Shown here: positions 27,333-35,931 of the stretch, piece after piece | How the letters are laid out: each line of letters opens with the position of its first letter | Numbering within the stretch: position 1 is the first letter of the stretch | NCBI RefSeq assembly: GCF_000771745.2 | Contig: NZ_JPSL02000040.1 | Coordinates: 598,001 to 662,000, forward strand | Length of the DNA stretch: 64,000 bases | From: Thermus filiformis | GTDB taxonomy: Bacteria > Deinococcota > Deinococci > Deinococcales > Thermaceae | Reading direction: 5' to 3' | Notes under the pieces: generated by a model | What the model was told of the DNA's origin: nothing | What the model saw: the letters and a program-made list of their open reading frames with translations, nothing else | The model's database searches: none | Position numbers and translations under genes: made by a program

Positions 27333-28597
27333 CAGGCTAGCACCTCCGCCTGGAGGAGGAGCTCCCGGGGAAGAACGTAGGAGGTCCCCTCTACCTCCAG
27401 GAAGCCCTTCGTCCCGCCAGCAGTCCAGCCCGCGAAGTAGCCCACCCGTCCGTCCGGAAGGCGCAGGAGCTCCCCGTTCTCAAGCTCTTCCCATGATTGC
27501 AGGGAAGGGACCACGACGCTTTCGCCAGAAGGTGGTGGTGGAGCCGCCTTCTGGAGCACCTTCTCAAACCAGAGAAGGGGCCGCTGGAGGTCCGGCCTTG
27601 TGGCCAGCCCCTCCAAAGCCTCCCGCACCGCCTGCACGAAGGTCGCCTCCCCAAGGCGTTCGTAGTGGCGGGCTATAGGCCCGTGAAGCCACTCCTGCCA
27701 CAGGCCCCAGTCCCGGGCGTACCGCCTGAGGGAGGAGAACCGCTCCCAAAGCCCCGCCTCCCGGAGGGCACGCACGGCCCGGGCTCCCACCTCGGTGTGG
27801 GGGTCCGGGGGGCGGTAGCGGGCCGGGACCTCCGCCACCCCGGGGGCGGGCTTGTGAGTGCCGTCACGAGCCGCCGGGGAGATCTCGAGGGGTCCTTCGT
27901 TCGGCCTTCCGCTAGGGGGGAGGAAGTCGCAGGAAGGGAGTCCGCCACCGAAACTACCCCCCTTCGCCTTTGCCGTTCCCTCTTCCGAGGAAACAAACCT
28001 CCCCCCCTCCTCTTCCTCGAGGGGGTCAGGGTTGGGCTTGCCGGTAGGAGGGAGCGTGGGGGTGGCCTCGAGGGGGTCAGGGGTGAGCTCGCGGATTTGG
28101 GGGGGGATATAGGGGGGGGAAGAAGAAGAGGGTTTTATGGATGGTTCTATGGGTGGTTCTATGGATGGTTCGGGTAAACCCCGTTTACCCCCCTGGTCAA
28201 CCGGGTTTACCCCCTGGTAAACCGGGTTTACCTGGTCAACCGTGTCAACCCCCCTTACCCGGTCAACCCCGTTTACCCCCTGGTCAACCAGGTTTACCTC
28301 CTGGTCAACCGGGTTTACCTCCGGCGAGTCCAGGGCGGCCAGGGCCTCGAGGTGGACCCGGTAGGTGCGCCCTCCTGTTTCGGGGAGGACGCGCCAGGAG
28401 ACCAGCCCCTTCTCCCGGAGCCGGTCGAGGACCTTCAAAACCCCCTGCTTCGTGTGCTTGGTTTCCTCAGCGAGGGTGTTCAGAGATGGCCAGCAGATGC
28501 CCTGCTCGTTGCAATGGTCCAGAAGGCAGAGGAGAACGAGTGCCTCGCTTTTATCCAGGGACTTTGCCCTCCAAACGTGGCGGTTGTAGCGGTACAC
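27332..28597 (-). CDS. Replication-initiator-like winged-helix protein with internal heptad repeats
   Basis: A 421-residue protein. Residues 1-85 form an HTH_36-like winged helix (KSLDKSEALVLLCLLDHCN, LNTLAEETKHTKQGVLKVLDRL) seen in phage and plasmid replication proteins. Residues 93-136 are tandem VNPVDQG-type heptads; a long proline/serine-rich linker and a helical C-terminal domain follow. The heptads are encoded by 21-bp iteron-like DNA repeats, recalling initiators whose origin lies inside their own gene, as in lambda O. It is followed at +0 by the hypothetical gene and preceded by a second winged-helix gene. Confidence 0.65.
   Translation of the reverse strand: MYRYNRHVWRAKSLDKSEALVLLCLLDHCNEQGICWPSLNTLAEETKHTKQGVLKVLDRLREKGLVSWRVLPETGGRTYRVHLEALAALDSPEVNPVDQEVNLVDQGVNGVDRVRGVDTVDQVNPVYQGVNPVDQGGKRGLPEPSIEPPIEPSIKPSSSSPPYIPPQIRELTPDPLEATPTLPPTGKPNPDPLEEEEGGRFVSSEEGTAKAKGGSFGGGLPSCDFLPPSGRPNEGPLEISPAARDGTHKPAPGVAEVPARYRPPDPHTEVGARAVRALREAGLWERFSSLRRYARDWGLWQEWLHGPIARHYERLGEATFVQAVREALEGLATRPDLQRPLLWFEKVLQKAAPPPPSGESVVVPSLQSWEELENGELLRLPDGRVGYFAGWTAGGTKGFLEVEGTSYVLPRELLLQAEVLA
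28190..28335 (-). repeat. Iteron-like 21-bp repeats inside the replication gene
   Basis: About six direct repeats are seen on the reverse strand, consensus GGTAAACCCGGTTGACCAGG, period 21 bp with some 18-bp steps. Each holds a GGTAAAC and a GGTTGACC half. The reading frame is kept throughout. Candidate replication origin. Confidence 0.6.
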
Positions 28598-28598
28598 C

Positions 28599-29351
28599 TT
28601 ACCCCTCCTTCCCCTCTTGAGCCAGCCCCTCTAGGGCCTCCAGGTGGACCTGGTAGACGTTGCCCCGCCCGTGGAACTCCCAGGAAAGGACCCCCCGCTC
28701 GCGGAGGCGCTTCAGAGCCCCCAGGACCGTCCGCCGGGAGAAGCCCGTCTCCGAGGCGATGGTGTCGACAAGGGGCCAGGAGCGGCCCTCGGCGTTAGAG
28801 CAGTCCAGCAGGTAGCGGAGGACGAGTTTCTCGGTGGAGGGGAGCCGGGTCTTCCAGAGCAGGTTCTTCCAGTAGACCATCACGGCTTGCTTCCCGGGGA
28901 GGGGGGGCCGCCGGTCCGCCTTCCCGGTACTCCCAAGGGGGACACCGGATGGGGACACCGCCAGGTAGTACCCCGCCCCGTTCCGCTCGGCCAGCCCCGC
29001 CTGGCGGAGCTCCTCCAGGGCGCGGTGCGCGGTGCGGGGGTCCACGCCCATAGCCCGGGCCACGTCCTCCTTGGTGGCCTCGCGGTTGAAGGGGAGCCTG
29101 GCCCGGACGGAGAGGGCGATCCAGGCAAGGCGGGCGGTGAGGGAGAGGGGCTTTTCCCCCAGCTCCCCCGACAGGACGATCAGGAGTTCCTGGTTTTGGA
29201 AGATGGTAAAACCTGAACGGACGCTCGCCCAAGGGTCAGTTTGTGCGTTCCTCATGGCGCTTTTCGGGCCGCTTACCCCCGGCCCTGGGTCCCATGGGGC
29301 CGCACCCGGCTTGACTTTTCCCCTTGGGCGTGGTAACTTGAACTTGGCCAT
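28599..29351 (-). CDS. Second winged-helix replication/regulatory protein
   Basis: The ATG at 29351 gives 250 residues. Two winged-helix units are visible: LSLTARLAWIALSVRARLPF with ATKEDVARAMGVDPRTAHRALEELRQAG, and LPSTEKLVLRYLLDCSNAEG with VDTIASETGFSRRTVLGALKRLRERG. The second, with its ending VYQVHLEAL, is close to the N-terminus of the gene downstream (TYRVHLEAL), so the two are paralogues. It lies 1 base upstream of that gene and they are surely cotranscribed. It is probably part of a plasmid or phage replication module. Confidence 0.65.
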   Translation of the reverse strand: MAKFKLPRPRGKVKPGAAPWDPGPGVSGPKSAMRNAQTDPWASVRSGFTIFQNQELLIVLSGELGEKPLSLTARLAWIALSVRARLPFNREATKEDVARAMGVDPRTAHRALEELRQAGLAERNGAGYYLAVSPSGVPLGSTGKADRRPPLPGKQAVMVYWKNLLWKTRLPSTEKLVLRYLLDCSNAEGRSWPLVDTIASETGFSRRTVLGALKRLRERGVLSWEFHGRGNVYQVHLEALEGLAQEGKEG

Positions 29352-29489
29352 GAACAAGTTACCACACCTTGCCGGTGGGGGCCGGGCTAGGCCCTGGCCT
29401 TTGCCTGTCGCCGTCTAGTCTCTACTCCCGCTTACCACCCCCTCTTGAGGTCCCACTTTAGCACAACTTCGGAAGGGAGCGCTTCGTCG

Positions 29490-29560
29490 GCAAAACGGAG
29501 AGGCCAAAGCGCCTTGACACCCCCAGGGTAGCACAAAGGCCCTGGGGTTGCAACACTTTA
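29490..29560 (-). promoter_or_regulatory. Candidate promoter overlapping a hairpin upstream of the replication genes
   Basis: On the reverse strand TTGCAA, a 17-base spacer and TACCCT overlap the stem CCCAGGG/CCCTGGG. A second GTGCTAAAGT box follows about 70 bases downstream. An operator-like hairpin over the -10 suggests repression, possibly by the XRE protein encoded just upstream. Confidence 0.35.
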
Positions 29561-29590
29561 CCCAGGGCCTTTGGGTTTGCGGGCAAGCGG

Positions 29591-30436
29591 CTATAGGTCC
29601 ACCAGGAACTTCCTCACCAGGCCAACGAGCTCCGGGTTGTAGTCCCCGGGCCAGAGGGGAGGCAGGCCCTTGGAGAAGGAGAGGAGGTAGCCCTTGGGCG
29701 CGGTCAGGTCCTCCGCCGTAACCAGGGCGGCGTGCTCCCCGAAGCGCACCACCATCACCCCCTGGGGGTGGTAGAGGGGGCGCAGGTCCACCAGGAGGTA
29801 GCCGGTCTGCTTCAGGAAGGGCACCCCTACCCCGACGAGCCAGGGGCCGGGGAAGGGGAAGAAGGCCAGGTGGTCCGGCGTGGCCCCCAAGGGGATCATG
29901 GGAGAGGCGAGGGGAACGAAGACGTTGGTCTTCTTCTCTTGGGCCTCCTTGAGGCTCGGATAGAGGGGGACCTTGAGGGGAGGAGTCTCGGCTTCCTCCT
30001 CCGGGAGCTCATCCTCCACGAGGTGCAGGAAGGGCAGGTTCAGGACCCGGGAGAGGTTCAAGAGGCGCTCGGCGGCGAGGTGGCGGGGATCGGCGGCCCC
30101 CCGCTCGATCTTGGTCATGAGGGAGAGGGAGAAGCCTGCCATCCGCGCCAGTTGCTCCTGGGTCAGGCCCAGCTCCCGGCGGCGCTGGATGATGCGCAGG
30201 ATGCGCGGGGGAAGAGGGTTGGCGGACTTGGCCACGGAGGTCAAGGGGATGGCCGGTGGAGCCTCGCGGTTTTCTCCTAGCGGGGAAGCAACCCCCTGTT
30301 CCTTCCGGTCTTCCCCTTCCGGGGGAGCTTCCGCGGAAGTCGCGGTCAAGACTGCGTTCCCACTGATCTCAGGGAAGGGCTGGAAGGTTGTCCTGGCCCT
30401 TCGCCTTCTCGGGGTCTTGGTCGGCGCATCGCTCAT
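29591..30436 (-). CDS. XRE-family repressor-like regulator
   Basis: A 281-residue protein. The central helix-turn-helix is RRRELGLTQEQLARMAGFSLSLMTKIERG (about residues 85-113). The C-terminal half (TNVFVPLASPMIPLGA, TGYLLVDLRPLYHPQGVMVVRFGEHAAL) resembles the beta-rich dimerisation domain of phage CI-type repressors but lacks a clear Ser-Lys cleavage pair. The N-terminal 60 residues are low complexity and contain two family 1 hairpin copies read as APPEGEDR and VASPLGENR. It precedes the replication genes on the same strand and is a likely copy-number or lysogeny-type regulator. Confidence 0.72.
   Translation of the reverse strand: MSDAPTKTPRRRRARTTFQPFPEISGNAVLTATSAEAPPEGEDRKEQGVASPLGENREAPPAIPLTSVAKSANPLPPRILRIIQRRRELGLTQEQLARMAGFSLSLMTKIERGAADPRHLAAERLLNLSRVLNLPFLHLVEDELPEEEAETPPLKVPLYPSLKEAQEKKTNVFVPLASPMIPLGATPDHLAFFPFPGPWLVGVGVPFLKQTGYLLVDLRPLYHPQGVMVVRFGEHAALVTAEDLTAPKGYLLSFSKGLPPLWPGDYNPELVGLVRKFLVDL
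30268..30332 (-). repeat. Two family 1 hairpins inside the XRE gene
   Basis: The forward strand reads TTCTCCTAGCGGGGAAGCAA (within 30268-30293) and TTCCCCTTCCGGGGGAGCTT (within 30308-30332). Both are in frame with the gene. Confidence 0.6.
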
Positions 30437-30539
30437 CTTAACTATAGGGTACCTGTTTTGTCTGGCGGATGCAATCTTTTGGGAGTTGATCGTGCAGGAG
30501 CCTTCCTGTGATTATCGGTAGCCCTCGAGGTCCTGTCTG

Positions 30540-31640
30540 CCATCTTGGTGCCGGGTTCCGAGGGTGGGACACGTTGCGCACATGGGACGGGATGGGTGGG
30601 ACACCGGAACGGGACACCGGTACAGCGGAACACCTGGGACACCCCCTGTCCCGGGTGGAACACCTGGGCGGAACGGGACACCCGAGGCGGAACGGAGCGG
30701 CGGGGTGGAACACCGGTACACCCGGACCGGAGCGGAACGGGCGGAACGTCGGGACATGTGGAACGGGGCGGCGGGGCGGAACACCGGAACGCCCACCCTG
30801 GGACAGGTCAGCGGTACACCGGGACGGCGGAAGGGCCAAGCGGAACGCCTGAGCGGGACACCCTGGTGGAACACCGGGGCGGGATACTGGAGCACCCGGA
30901 GCGGAACGAAACGGGGCAGGTGGAACACCCCTGGTTAAGGGGTACGCCCCCAAGGTTGAGCCACCCGCTACCAGAAAATCTGGTAGCACCTTTGTGGGGG
31001 TAGCAGGGGGTAGCAAAGGGTAGCAGGGGGTAGCAGGGTCGAGCAGGGGGTAGCAGGGGGTAGCAAGGGGTAGCAGGGTCGAGCAGGGTGCTACTTGAGT
31101 AACTTGCTACCCGATTTCTTGATAGCGCCTTTGTGGGGGTAGCAGGGGGTAGCAGGGTTGAGCAGGGCAACATTTAGCCACTTGCTACCCGATTTCTTGA
31201 TGGTGCCGTTGTGGGGGTAGCAAGGGGTAGCAGGGGGTAGCAAGGGGTAGCAGGGGGTAGCAAGGGGTAGCATTGAGCCACTTGCTACCAGATTTTTTGG
31301 TAACACCTTTGTGGGGGTGAGCAGGCTCGAGCAGGGGCGTACAGGTCCGTACAGGTCCGTACAGGGGTGGGCAGGCTTGGACAGGCTCGAGCGGGGGTGA
31401 GCAGGGGTGATCGCCACAATGTTGCCCTAGTAGACCCCCCTCGCTCATTTGGTGGCAACAATGTTGCGACCCCCCCGTACAGGTCCGTACAGGGGTGAGC
31501 GGGGCCGTACAGGTCCGTACAGGGGTGAGCAGGGGTGAGCGCCCCGTTACTTGAGCTACCTGCTACCCGATTTCTTGATAGCGTCCTTGTGGGGGCGTAC
31601 AGGTCCGTACAGGGGCGTACAAGGGCGTACAGGGCCGAGC
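30540..31640 (+). repeat. Short-period G-rich tandem array with five core elements
   Basis: Three blocks of short units are seen: 30590-30940 (GGGACACC/GGAACACC types, irregular at roughly 9-12 bp), 30990-31290 (AGGGGGTAGC, period 10) and 31310-31640 (CGTACAGGTC/TGAGCAGGGG, period 10). A 50-55-bp core (GAGCCACTTGCTACCCGATT, then TCTTGATAGCGCCTTTGTGG) occurs five times near 30952, 31088, 31168, 31267 and 31552. The core contains a GCTACC/GGTAGC dyad, perfect in the first copy. Open frames here are proline-rich artefacts. The array has the look of an origin, partition or copy-control region. Confidence 0.75.
31450..31475. repeat. GCAACAATGTTGC palindrome within the array
   Basis: GGTGGCAACAATGTTGCGAC contains the perfect 13-base palindrome GCAACAATGTTGC. 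A related GCCACAATGTTGC lies about 40 bases upstream, at about 31413. It breaks the G-rich repeat pattern and could be a protein-binding site. Confidence 0.45.
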
Positions 31641-32190
31641 AGGGGGTGGCAGGTCCCGGCGCTCCCCCAACCGGTTCCCCCTTCCGAGGAAGAGGGGGCG
31701 GGGAAAGACCGGTGGCATCCCCCTAAGAAGAGGGAGCGGGGTGGCCGCCGCTCTTCGAGGGCAATGGGGGGTGTGGCCGGAGAAAACCTTTCGGCCCCCG
31801 GCACGAAGCCAGGGGCCTACTCGGTGGAGGTAAAACACTTCCGGCAAAGGCGCTTGCGAGAGGCAGTGCCGCCGGCAAGGTTCATAGTACAAGGACCGTT
31901 GGGAGGAGGTCAGGGGGGTGTAGGAGGGCCCCTCCTTCTCCACCGCGCCTGGTTGAAGCGCCGGGTTACTCCCCCGGAAGGAGGGCAGCGGGGAGCTCAG
32001 GAGGGAAGGGAGGCCTGCCCCTGGGCCTTTAGCGTCTGCCCCCCGGTCCCCCCGACGCCGGCTCCTGGGGTGGGAGGCCTCCTCGAGGTGTTCTCCTCGG
32101 AGAAGCAACCTTCGCAGGCCCTTCTGGGAGTCCTGGGAGGGGGCCGGCCATATCCTTGCTCTTTTGACACCACGATGCCGATTTGGCAAG
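31641..32190. other. Gap without a supportable gene
   Basis: Frames here are short or low complexity and none has a family signature. It holds one clear family 1 hairpin at 32087-32110 (TTCTCC/GGAGAA stem). It probably consists of decayed plasmid or phage sequence. Confidence 0.5.
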
Positions 32191-32660
32191 CATGATCCCC
32201 CGCCTGTTCTCTTCGGGAAGCAACCGCCATGCCCTGGAAGAACGCTTCCGGACCTCCCCCGTGGTGGTCCTGACCGCCCCCGGCAGGCGGGGAAGACCAC
32301 CCTGGCCTTGGAGGTGGGCCCCGAGGGGGAGGAGGTCCTCTGGCTCCGAGGGGGGTTTCCGGAGAGCTTCCTGGCCCCGGACGACCGGACGAGTCTCAGG
32401 TGGCGACAGGACTTCCTCCGGGCCTACGTGGAGCGGGAGATCCTGCTTCTGGGGGGAGGCTTTTCGGGGAGACGCTGTGCTGCCTGGCCCCCAGGCCCTC
32501 CCGGGGGTTCCGCCAGGCCCTGGAGGACCTCCGGCCCCGGAGGGCCTACGTGGTCTACCCGGGGAGGGAGGCCTTCCCCCTGGGGGAAGGGGTCTGGGCC
32601 ATTCCCCTCCTCCCCCTGATGCGGGCCCTGTGGAGCGGGACCCCGGACCTTCCAGGCTGA
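32191..32660 (+). pseudogene. AAA+ ATPase with DUF4143 domain, decayed
   Basis: The start MIPR is followed by an in-frame family 1 hairpin (32204-32225, read as LFSSGSN) and then HALEERFRTSPVVVLTAP. A frameshift near 32280 leads to QAGKTTLALEVG (P-loop) and LRGGFPESFLAPDDRTSLRWRQDFLRAYVEREI. A further shift leads to RPSRGFRQALEDLRPRRAYVVYPGREAFPLGEGVWAIPL, the usual C-terminus. The middle (some 200 residues) is missing. The family is widespread in thermophiles and its function is poorly defined. Confidence 0.75.
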
Positions 32661-33140
32661 GGGGGATGGGGTTTGCACCCTTGCCCCGGCGGTAGGGAAG
32701 GCCCTCGAGAGGGAGGGCCTCCTTCCGGGTGTTCCCTCCGGGAAGCAACCAGGCCATCCAGAAGGTCCCCGCCTGGTGGGTGGTCTAGGACCCCCGGAGC
32801 CCTCTAGAAGCTCCCCTTCCCCGGACCCCGGGGCGGTGAGAGAGTCTGGGATCCCAAGGCTCGAGGGCGCCCGGGGGCGGTGAGAGAGTCTAGGGGCTCT
32901 CTGCCTCCCGCTGTTCCCTCACGGGAAGCAATCTGGGGGGTATCTTTTCGCCCCCATGCGGCCTTGCGTCCTGGAGGGAGTTCGTGCCCTCCGTAGTTGG
33001 CCAGGATCACCGGCATACCCTCTCCGGGTAGGGGGGCGGGGCTCGAGTCCAGCCAGCCGGAACCACGAACCCGGGGACCGGGGCGGCGCGGGCCTCGAGG
33101 CCGGGGACTTCGTGAGGGTCTTGCAGTAGGTGTAGAGCGC
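32661..33140. other. Gap with hairpin repeats and a duplicated 20-mer
   Basis: Family 1 hairpins lie at 32728-32750 (TTCCC/GGGAA, loop TCC) and 32910-32933 (loop TCAC). GGGGCGGTGAGAGAGTCT occurs twice, near 32840 and 32876. No gene is supported. Confidence 0.55.
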
Positions 33141-33214
33141 CTGAACACGACTCTGACGAGCGTACCTGTATACTGTCTGCCAAGGGCCACACTTGGCCAA
33201 AAGGAGGTTTTGAT
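33141..33214 (+). promoter_or_regulatory. Conserved promoter and leader of the second YGNG-repeat gene
   Basis: CTGAAC (33141), TGACG (33154) and TATACT (33169-33174) are followed by a GCCAAG/CTTGGC leader hairpin and AAAGGAGG. Spacings equal those at 24406 and 63152. Confidence 0.7.
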
Positions 33215-34075
33215 ATGCAAACTGGTTCGGGTGGAGGCGTTGGAAGCGCGGGAGTCAGCTGGACTCCGTGGACTGTTGGCGGGATACTCAACGGCGTCAC
33301 CTATGGGAACGGCCTCTTCGTGGCAGTAGGGTGGGCCGGTATCATCCTCACCTCCTCGGACGGCAACACCTGGAAGTTGCGGATTTCGCCGAATTACAAG
33401 GATCTCTTCGGCGTTGGCTACGGGAACGGCCTCTTTGTGGCGGTGGGGGAGGATGGCACCATCCTCACCTCCCCGGATGGGACCGAATGGACGGAGCGGA
33501 ACTCGGGGACGGGCACATCCCTCCGCGCCGTCGCCTACGGGGACGGCCGCTTCGTAGCGGTGGGGGATGGCGGCACCGTCTTCACTTCTCTGGAGGGGAT
33601 CTTCTGGGAGAAGCAGACCTTGGGAGTGAGTGATGGCCTCAACGGCGTCGCCTACGGCAACGGCCTCTTCGTGGCGGTGGGAGATGGCCCCTCCGTCTTC
33701 ATCTCCCGGAACGGGGAGGAATGGACAGAGAGATGGCGGACGCAGACCGAGAAGAAGGGCAAAGGCCTCAAGGCTGTAGCCTACGGGAACGACCTCTTCC
33801 TGACGGTAGGGGACGACGACACTATCCTCATCTCCCCGGACGGGATGCACTGGAGGTCGTGGAACTTGCTGACGGGCATCAAATTCAATGGCGTTGCCTA
33901 CGGGGAAGACGGGTTCGCAGTGGTAGGGGATGGCAGTTTCATCCTCACTTCTCCGGACGGAATCGCCTGGAGGAAACATAGCTTGGAGGATAAGACCTAC
34001 TCCCTCCATGGTGTTGCCTACGGCAACGGTACTTTCGTAGCGGTGGGTGAACGCATCCTCCTCACCTCCCCCTGA
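33215..34075 (+). CDS. YGNGLFVAVG-repeat protein, 7 repeats (probable beta-propeller)
   Basis: A 286-residue protein with seven units of about 38-40 residues (TYGNGLFVAVG, GYGNGLFVAVG, AYGDGRFVAVG and so on), each followed by ILTSPDG.W-like turns. Seven units would make one propeller. The units are more diverged from each other than in the 14-unit gene, so this copy is older or less subject to homogenisation. The N-terminus (MQTGSGGGVGSAGVSWTPWT) is glycine-rich and not a signal peptide. A Shine-Dalgarno AAGGAGG lies 7 bases upstream. The function is unknown. Confidence 0.75.
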   Translation: MQTGSGGGVGSAGVSWTPWTVGGILNGVTYGNGLFVAVGWAGIILTSSDGNTWKLRISPNYKDLFGVGYGNGLFVAVGEDGTILTSPDGTEWTERNSGTGTSLRAVAYGDGRFVAVGDGGTVFTSLEGIFWEKQTLGVSDGLNGVAYGNGLFVAVGDGPSVFISRNGEEWTERWRTQTEKKGKGLKAVAYGNDLFLTVGDDDTILISPDGMHWRSWNLLTGIKFNGVAYGEDGFAVVGDGSFILTSPDGIAWRKHSLEDKTYSLHGVAYGNGTFVAVGERILLTSP

Positions 34076-34091
34076 GCCCCTTCTGGCCCCC

Positions 34092-34370
34092 CTACCCCCT
34101 GCTCAGCCCCCTGTACCAGACCTTGAGCGCCTCGAGGTCCCCGCAGACCACGGCCCGGCTCCCGTCCGGGTAGGTCCGGACCTCGTGCTTGCGGGCCAGG
34201 AAGGGCAGGTTCCGCTCCACCCGTGGCCACCACAGGGCCAGGGCCTCGGGGCGGACCACCAGGTAGTAGGGCCCGCTCCCCACGATCCCCACCACCTGCC
34301 CTCGGGGAAGGGGCGGGGGCCGCTCGGCCTCCTCCTCCGGGCGCCTTTGGGAAGCGGCTCGGTGCCTCTC
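34092..34370 (-). pseudogene. C-terminal piece of an unrecognised protein
   Basis: The frame, open from just after a TAA near 34380, reads PPPLPRGQVVGIVGSG, then YYLVVRPEALALWWPRVERN and RKHEVRTYPDGSRAVVCGDLEALKVWYRGL before the stop. It lacks a good start codon. The piece PPPLPRGQ recurs at 56570-56620, beside the VapC gene, so a related gene once existed there too. It could be a complete short protein starting at GTG 34295 (67 residues). Confidence 0.45.
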
Positions 34371-34930
34371 TTAGGGAGGAGTGGCCCCCGTGGGAGCGGC
34401 CCGGCCTTCCCTTTGGGCGGGGATGAGGGCGGCCTTCGCTCGGGTGTCGGAAGACTTGGGGGACTCGAGGGTAGGCGGTTTTCCCTCCTCTCGGGGCGCG
34501 GGGCGGCACTGCCCCCGGTCTTCCCCCTGCGGGGGGGCGGCCTGCCGGTAGGGGTTCCGCTTCCCCTCTATCGCCTGGGGCTCCGGCCCGCGCCCGCTCC
34601 GCCACGCCACCCACCCGCCTAGGAGCTGCCGGATGTGCTGGGGGTAAGGCAGGCCGAAGGGGCCGGTTGCTTCCCGAAGGAAGCACGTGGAGGCCCGGCC
34701 GGGCGGTGACTGCCCCGGCGTACAGCCGTCCCGGCCGCCTGGCCGCTTCGCCATCGATCCGGCCACCGCCGCCTTACCCCATCGTCTGCGCGGCGTTGCG
34801 AAGCCCGTTTGCCTTGTAGGCCGGGACCCTTCTACCGCTACGCCGCTTGTCTCCTGGTGGAAGCAGCTGCTAAGGATGGCGGGTGCAGGGCCAAGAATGT
34901 AGCCCACAGAGGCATTCCGTCGCCCGCATC
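34371..34930. other. Degenerate sequence upstream of the paa-like operon
   Basis: A reverse frame reading GPFGLPYPQHIRQLLGGWVAWRSG looks protein-like. It is directly preceded by a family 1 hairpin (34665-34686) and decays downstream, so it is probably a truncated gene. The forward strand 34690-34920 shows no family match. The interval marks the end of island 1. Confidence 0.4.
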
Positions 34931-34959
34931 TTGACATTTCACTGACCGGATGGTTAAAT
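34931..34959 (+). promoter_or_regulatory. Promoter of the Paa-type operon with internal operator
   Basis: TTGACA (34931-34936), exactly 17 bases, and TTAAAT (34954-34959) are seen. The spacer holds CTGACCGGATGG (34942-34953), a half-perfect version of the palindrome found at 41711 and 41794. AAGGAGGTGA follows before the ATG at 34983. Confidence 0.8.
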
Positions 34960-34982
34960 CACCTTAAGGAGGTGAAGGACAA

Positions 34983-35918
34983 ATGACTCTTACCGAAGAG
35001 GTCTTGCTTGAGCGAATCCGGTCGGGGAAGCTGATCGAAGGCCCCGAGTACGCTACCGAACGCTATTTGGAGGGTTTAAAGCGCACTCTGATCGTTTCCG
35101 CGGATACCGAGCTGATCAGCGCTCCGGCCTACTTCCGGGCGGCCCAGGACGCGCCTAACATCAATGCGTACATTTCCGCCACCGGGATCATCCAGGATGA
35201 GCTGGGCCATGCCCATATCGCCTATCGGCTTCTCCGAGATCTGGGAGTGGATACCGATGCCCTCGTCTTCGAACGTGACCCCAAGGACTTTAAGCACCCG
35301 TACGCCTTTGACGTTCCCCTGGAGACGTGGACCGAGCTGGTAGTTGCCAATGCTTTCTACGATCGGGCGGGGTTTGTCCTGCTCGGGGACGTTTACCGGC
35401 ATACCAGCTATGCTCCCTGGAAGCGCGCCTTGGTCAAGGTGGATCGGGAGGAGAACTTCCACTTAAGGCACGGCGAGCGCTGGATGGAGATTTTGGCCCA
35501 GGATCCGGATAAAAAGAGTGAACTCCAGCGGGCGGTGGACTGGATGTTCGTCCTCACCCTGGAGTGGTTCGGACTTCCCGACAGCCTCAAGCGGCATACC
35601 GACCAGATCGCTTACGGGCTAAAGGGATTGACGAACGACCAGTTGCGTCAGGAGTGGATGAAGACGGCGGTTCCCCTTTGCGAGCGCCTAGGCCTGAGGG
35701 TGCCGGCGCACTACGAACCCGACCTGGGCCAGTACGTCATCGACGTACCCTTCCCCGCGGAGTTCGATGCCGAGAGGAAGCAGTGGCTCTTTGAGAAGGG
35801 CCCCATCACCTGGGATCAGGTCCTCGCCCGCTGGAAGGCCCGGGGGCCCGCCAATGAGGAGCTGGTGAAGGCCATCCAGCGCGGGTACGAGCAGATCCGC
35901 AAGAGCCTGGAGGCATAG
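34983..35918 (+). CDS. PaaA-like diiron oxygenase subunit
   Basis: A 311-residue ferritin-like protein related to PaaA, the catalytic subunit of phenylacetyl-CoA epoxidase. The diiron ligand set is complete: E43, E73-x-x-H76 (DELGHAH), E118 and E157-x-x-H160 (REENFHLRHG). It leads an operon with DUF59, two PaaB-like, PaaC-like and zinc-ribbon genes. By analogy it inserts oxygen into the ring of an aryl-CoA thioester. Because a benzoate-CoA ligase-like gene is in the cluster and no phenylacetate-CoA ligase is, the substrate may be benzoyl-CoA or a relative, not phenylacetyl-CoA. The ATG follows a strong Shine-Dalgarno. Confidence 0.82.
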   Translation: MTLTEEVLLERIRSGKLIEGPEYATERYLEGLKRTLIVSADTELISAPAYFRAAQDAPNINAYISATGIIQDELGHAHIAYRLLRDLGVDTDALVFERDPKDFKHPYAFDVPLETWTELVVANAFYDRAGFVLLGDVYRHTSYAPWKRALVKVDREENFHLRHGERWMEILAQDPDKKSELQRAVDWMFVLTLEWFGLPDSLKRHTDQIAYGLKGLTNDQLRQEWMKTAVPLCERLGLRVPAHYEPDLGQYVIDVPFPAEFDAERKQWLFEKGPITWDQVLARWKARGPANEELVKAIQRGYEQIRKSLEA

Positions 35919-35931
35919 TCGGGGGGACAAG

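Noticed and set aside
30980-31300. Tandem GGTAGC repeats as a CRISPR array
   Set aside because: Units are 10 bp without unique spacers, the core copies are irregularly spaced, and no cas gene is in the window.
30438-31448. Long proline-rich reverse frames (PATPCYPLLP-type)
   Set aside because: They are translations of 10-bp G-rich repeats, have no family signature or ribosome site, and shift frame with the repeats.
34687-34902. A forward 71-codon frame before the Paa-type operon
   Set aside because: No ribosome site, no similarity to any family I know, and the sequence around it is decayed.
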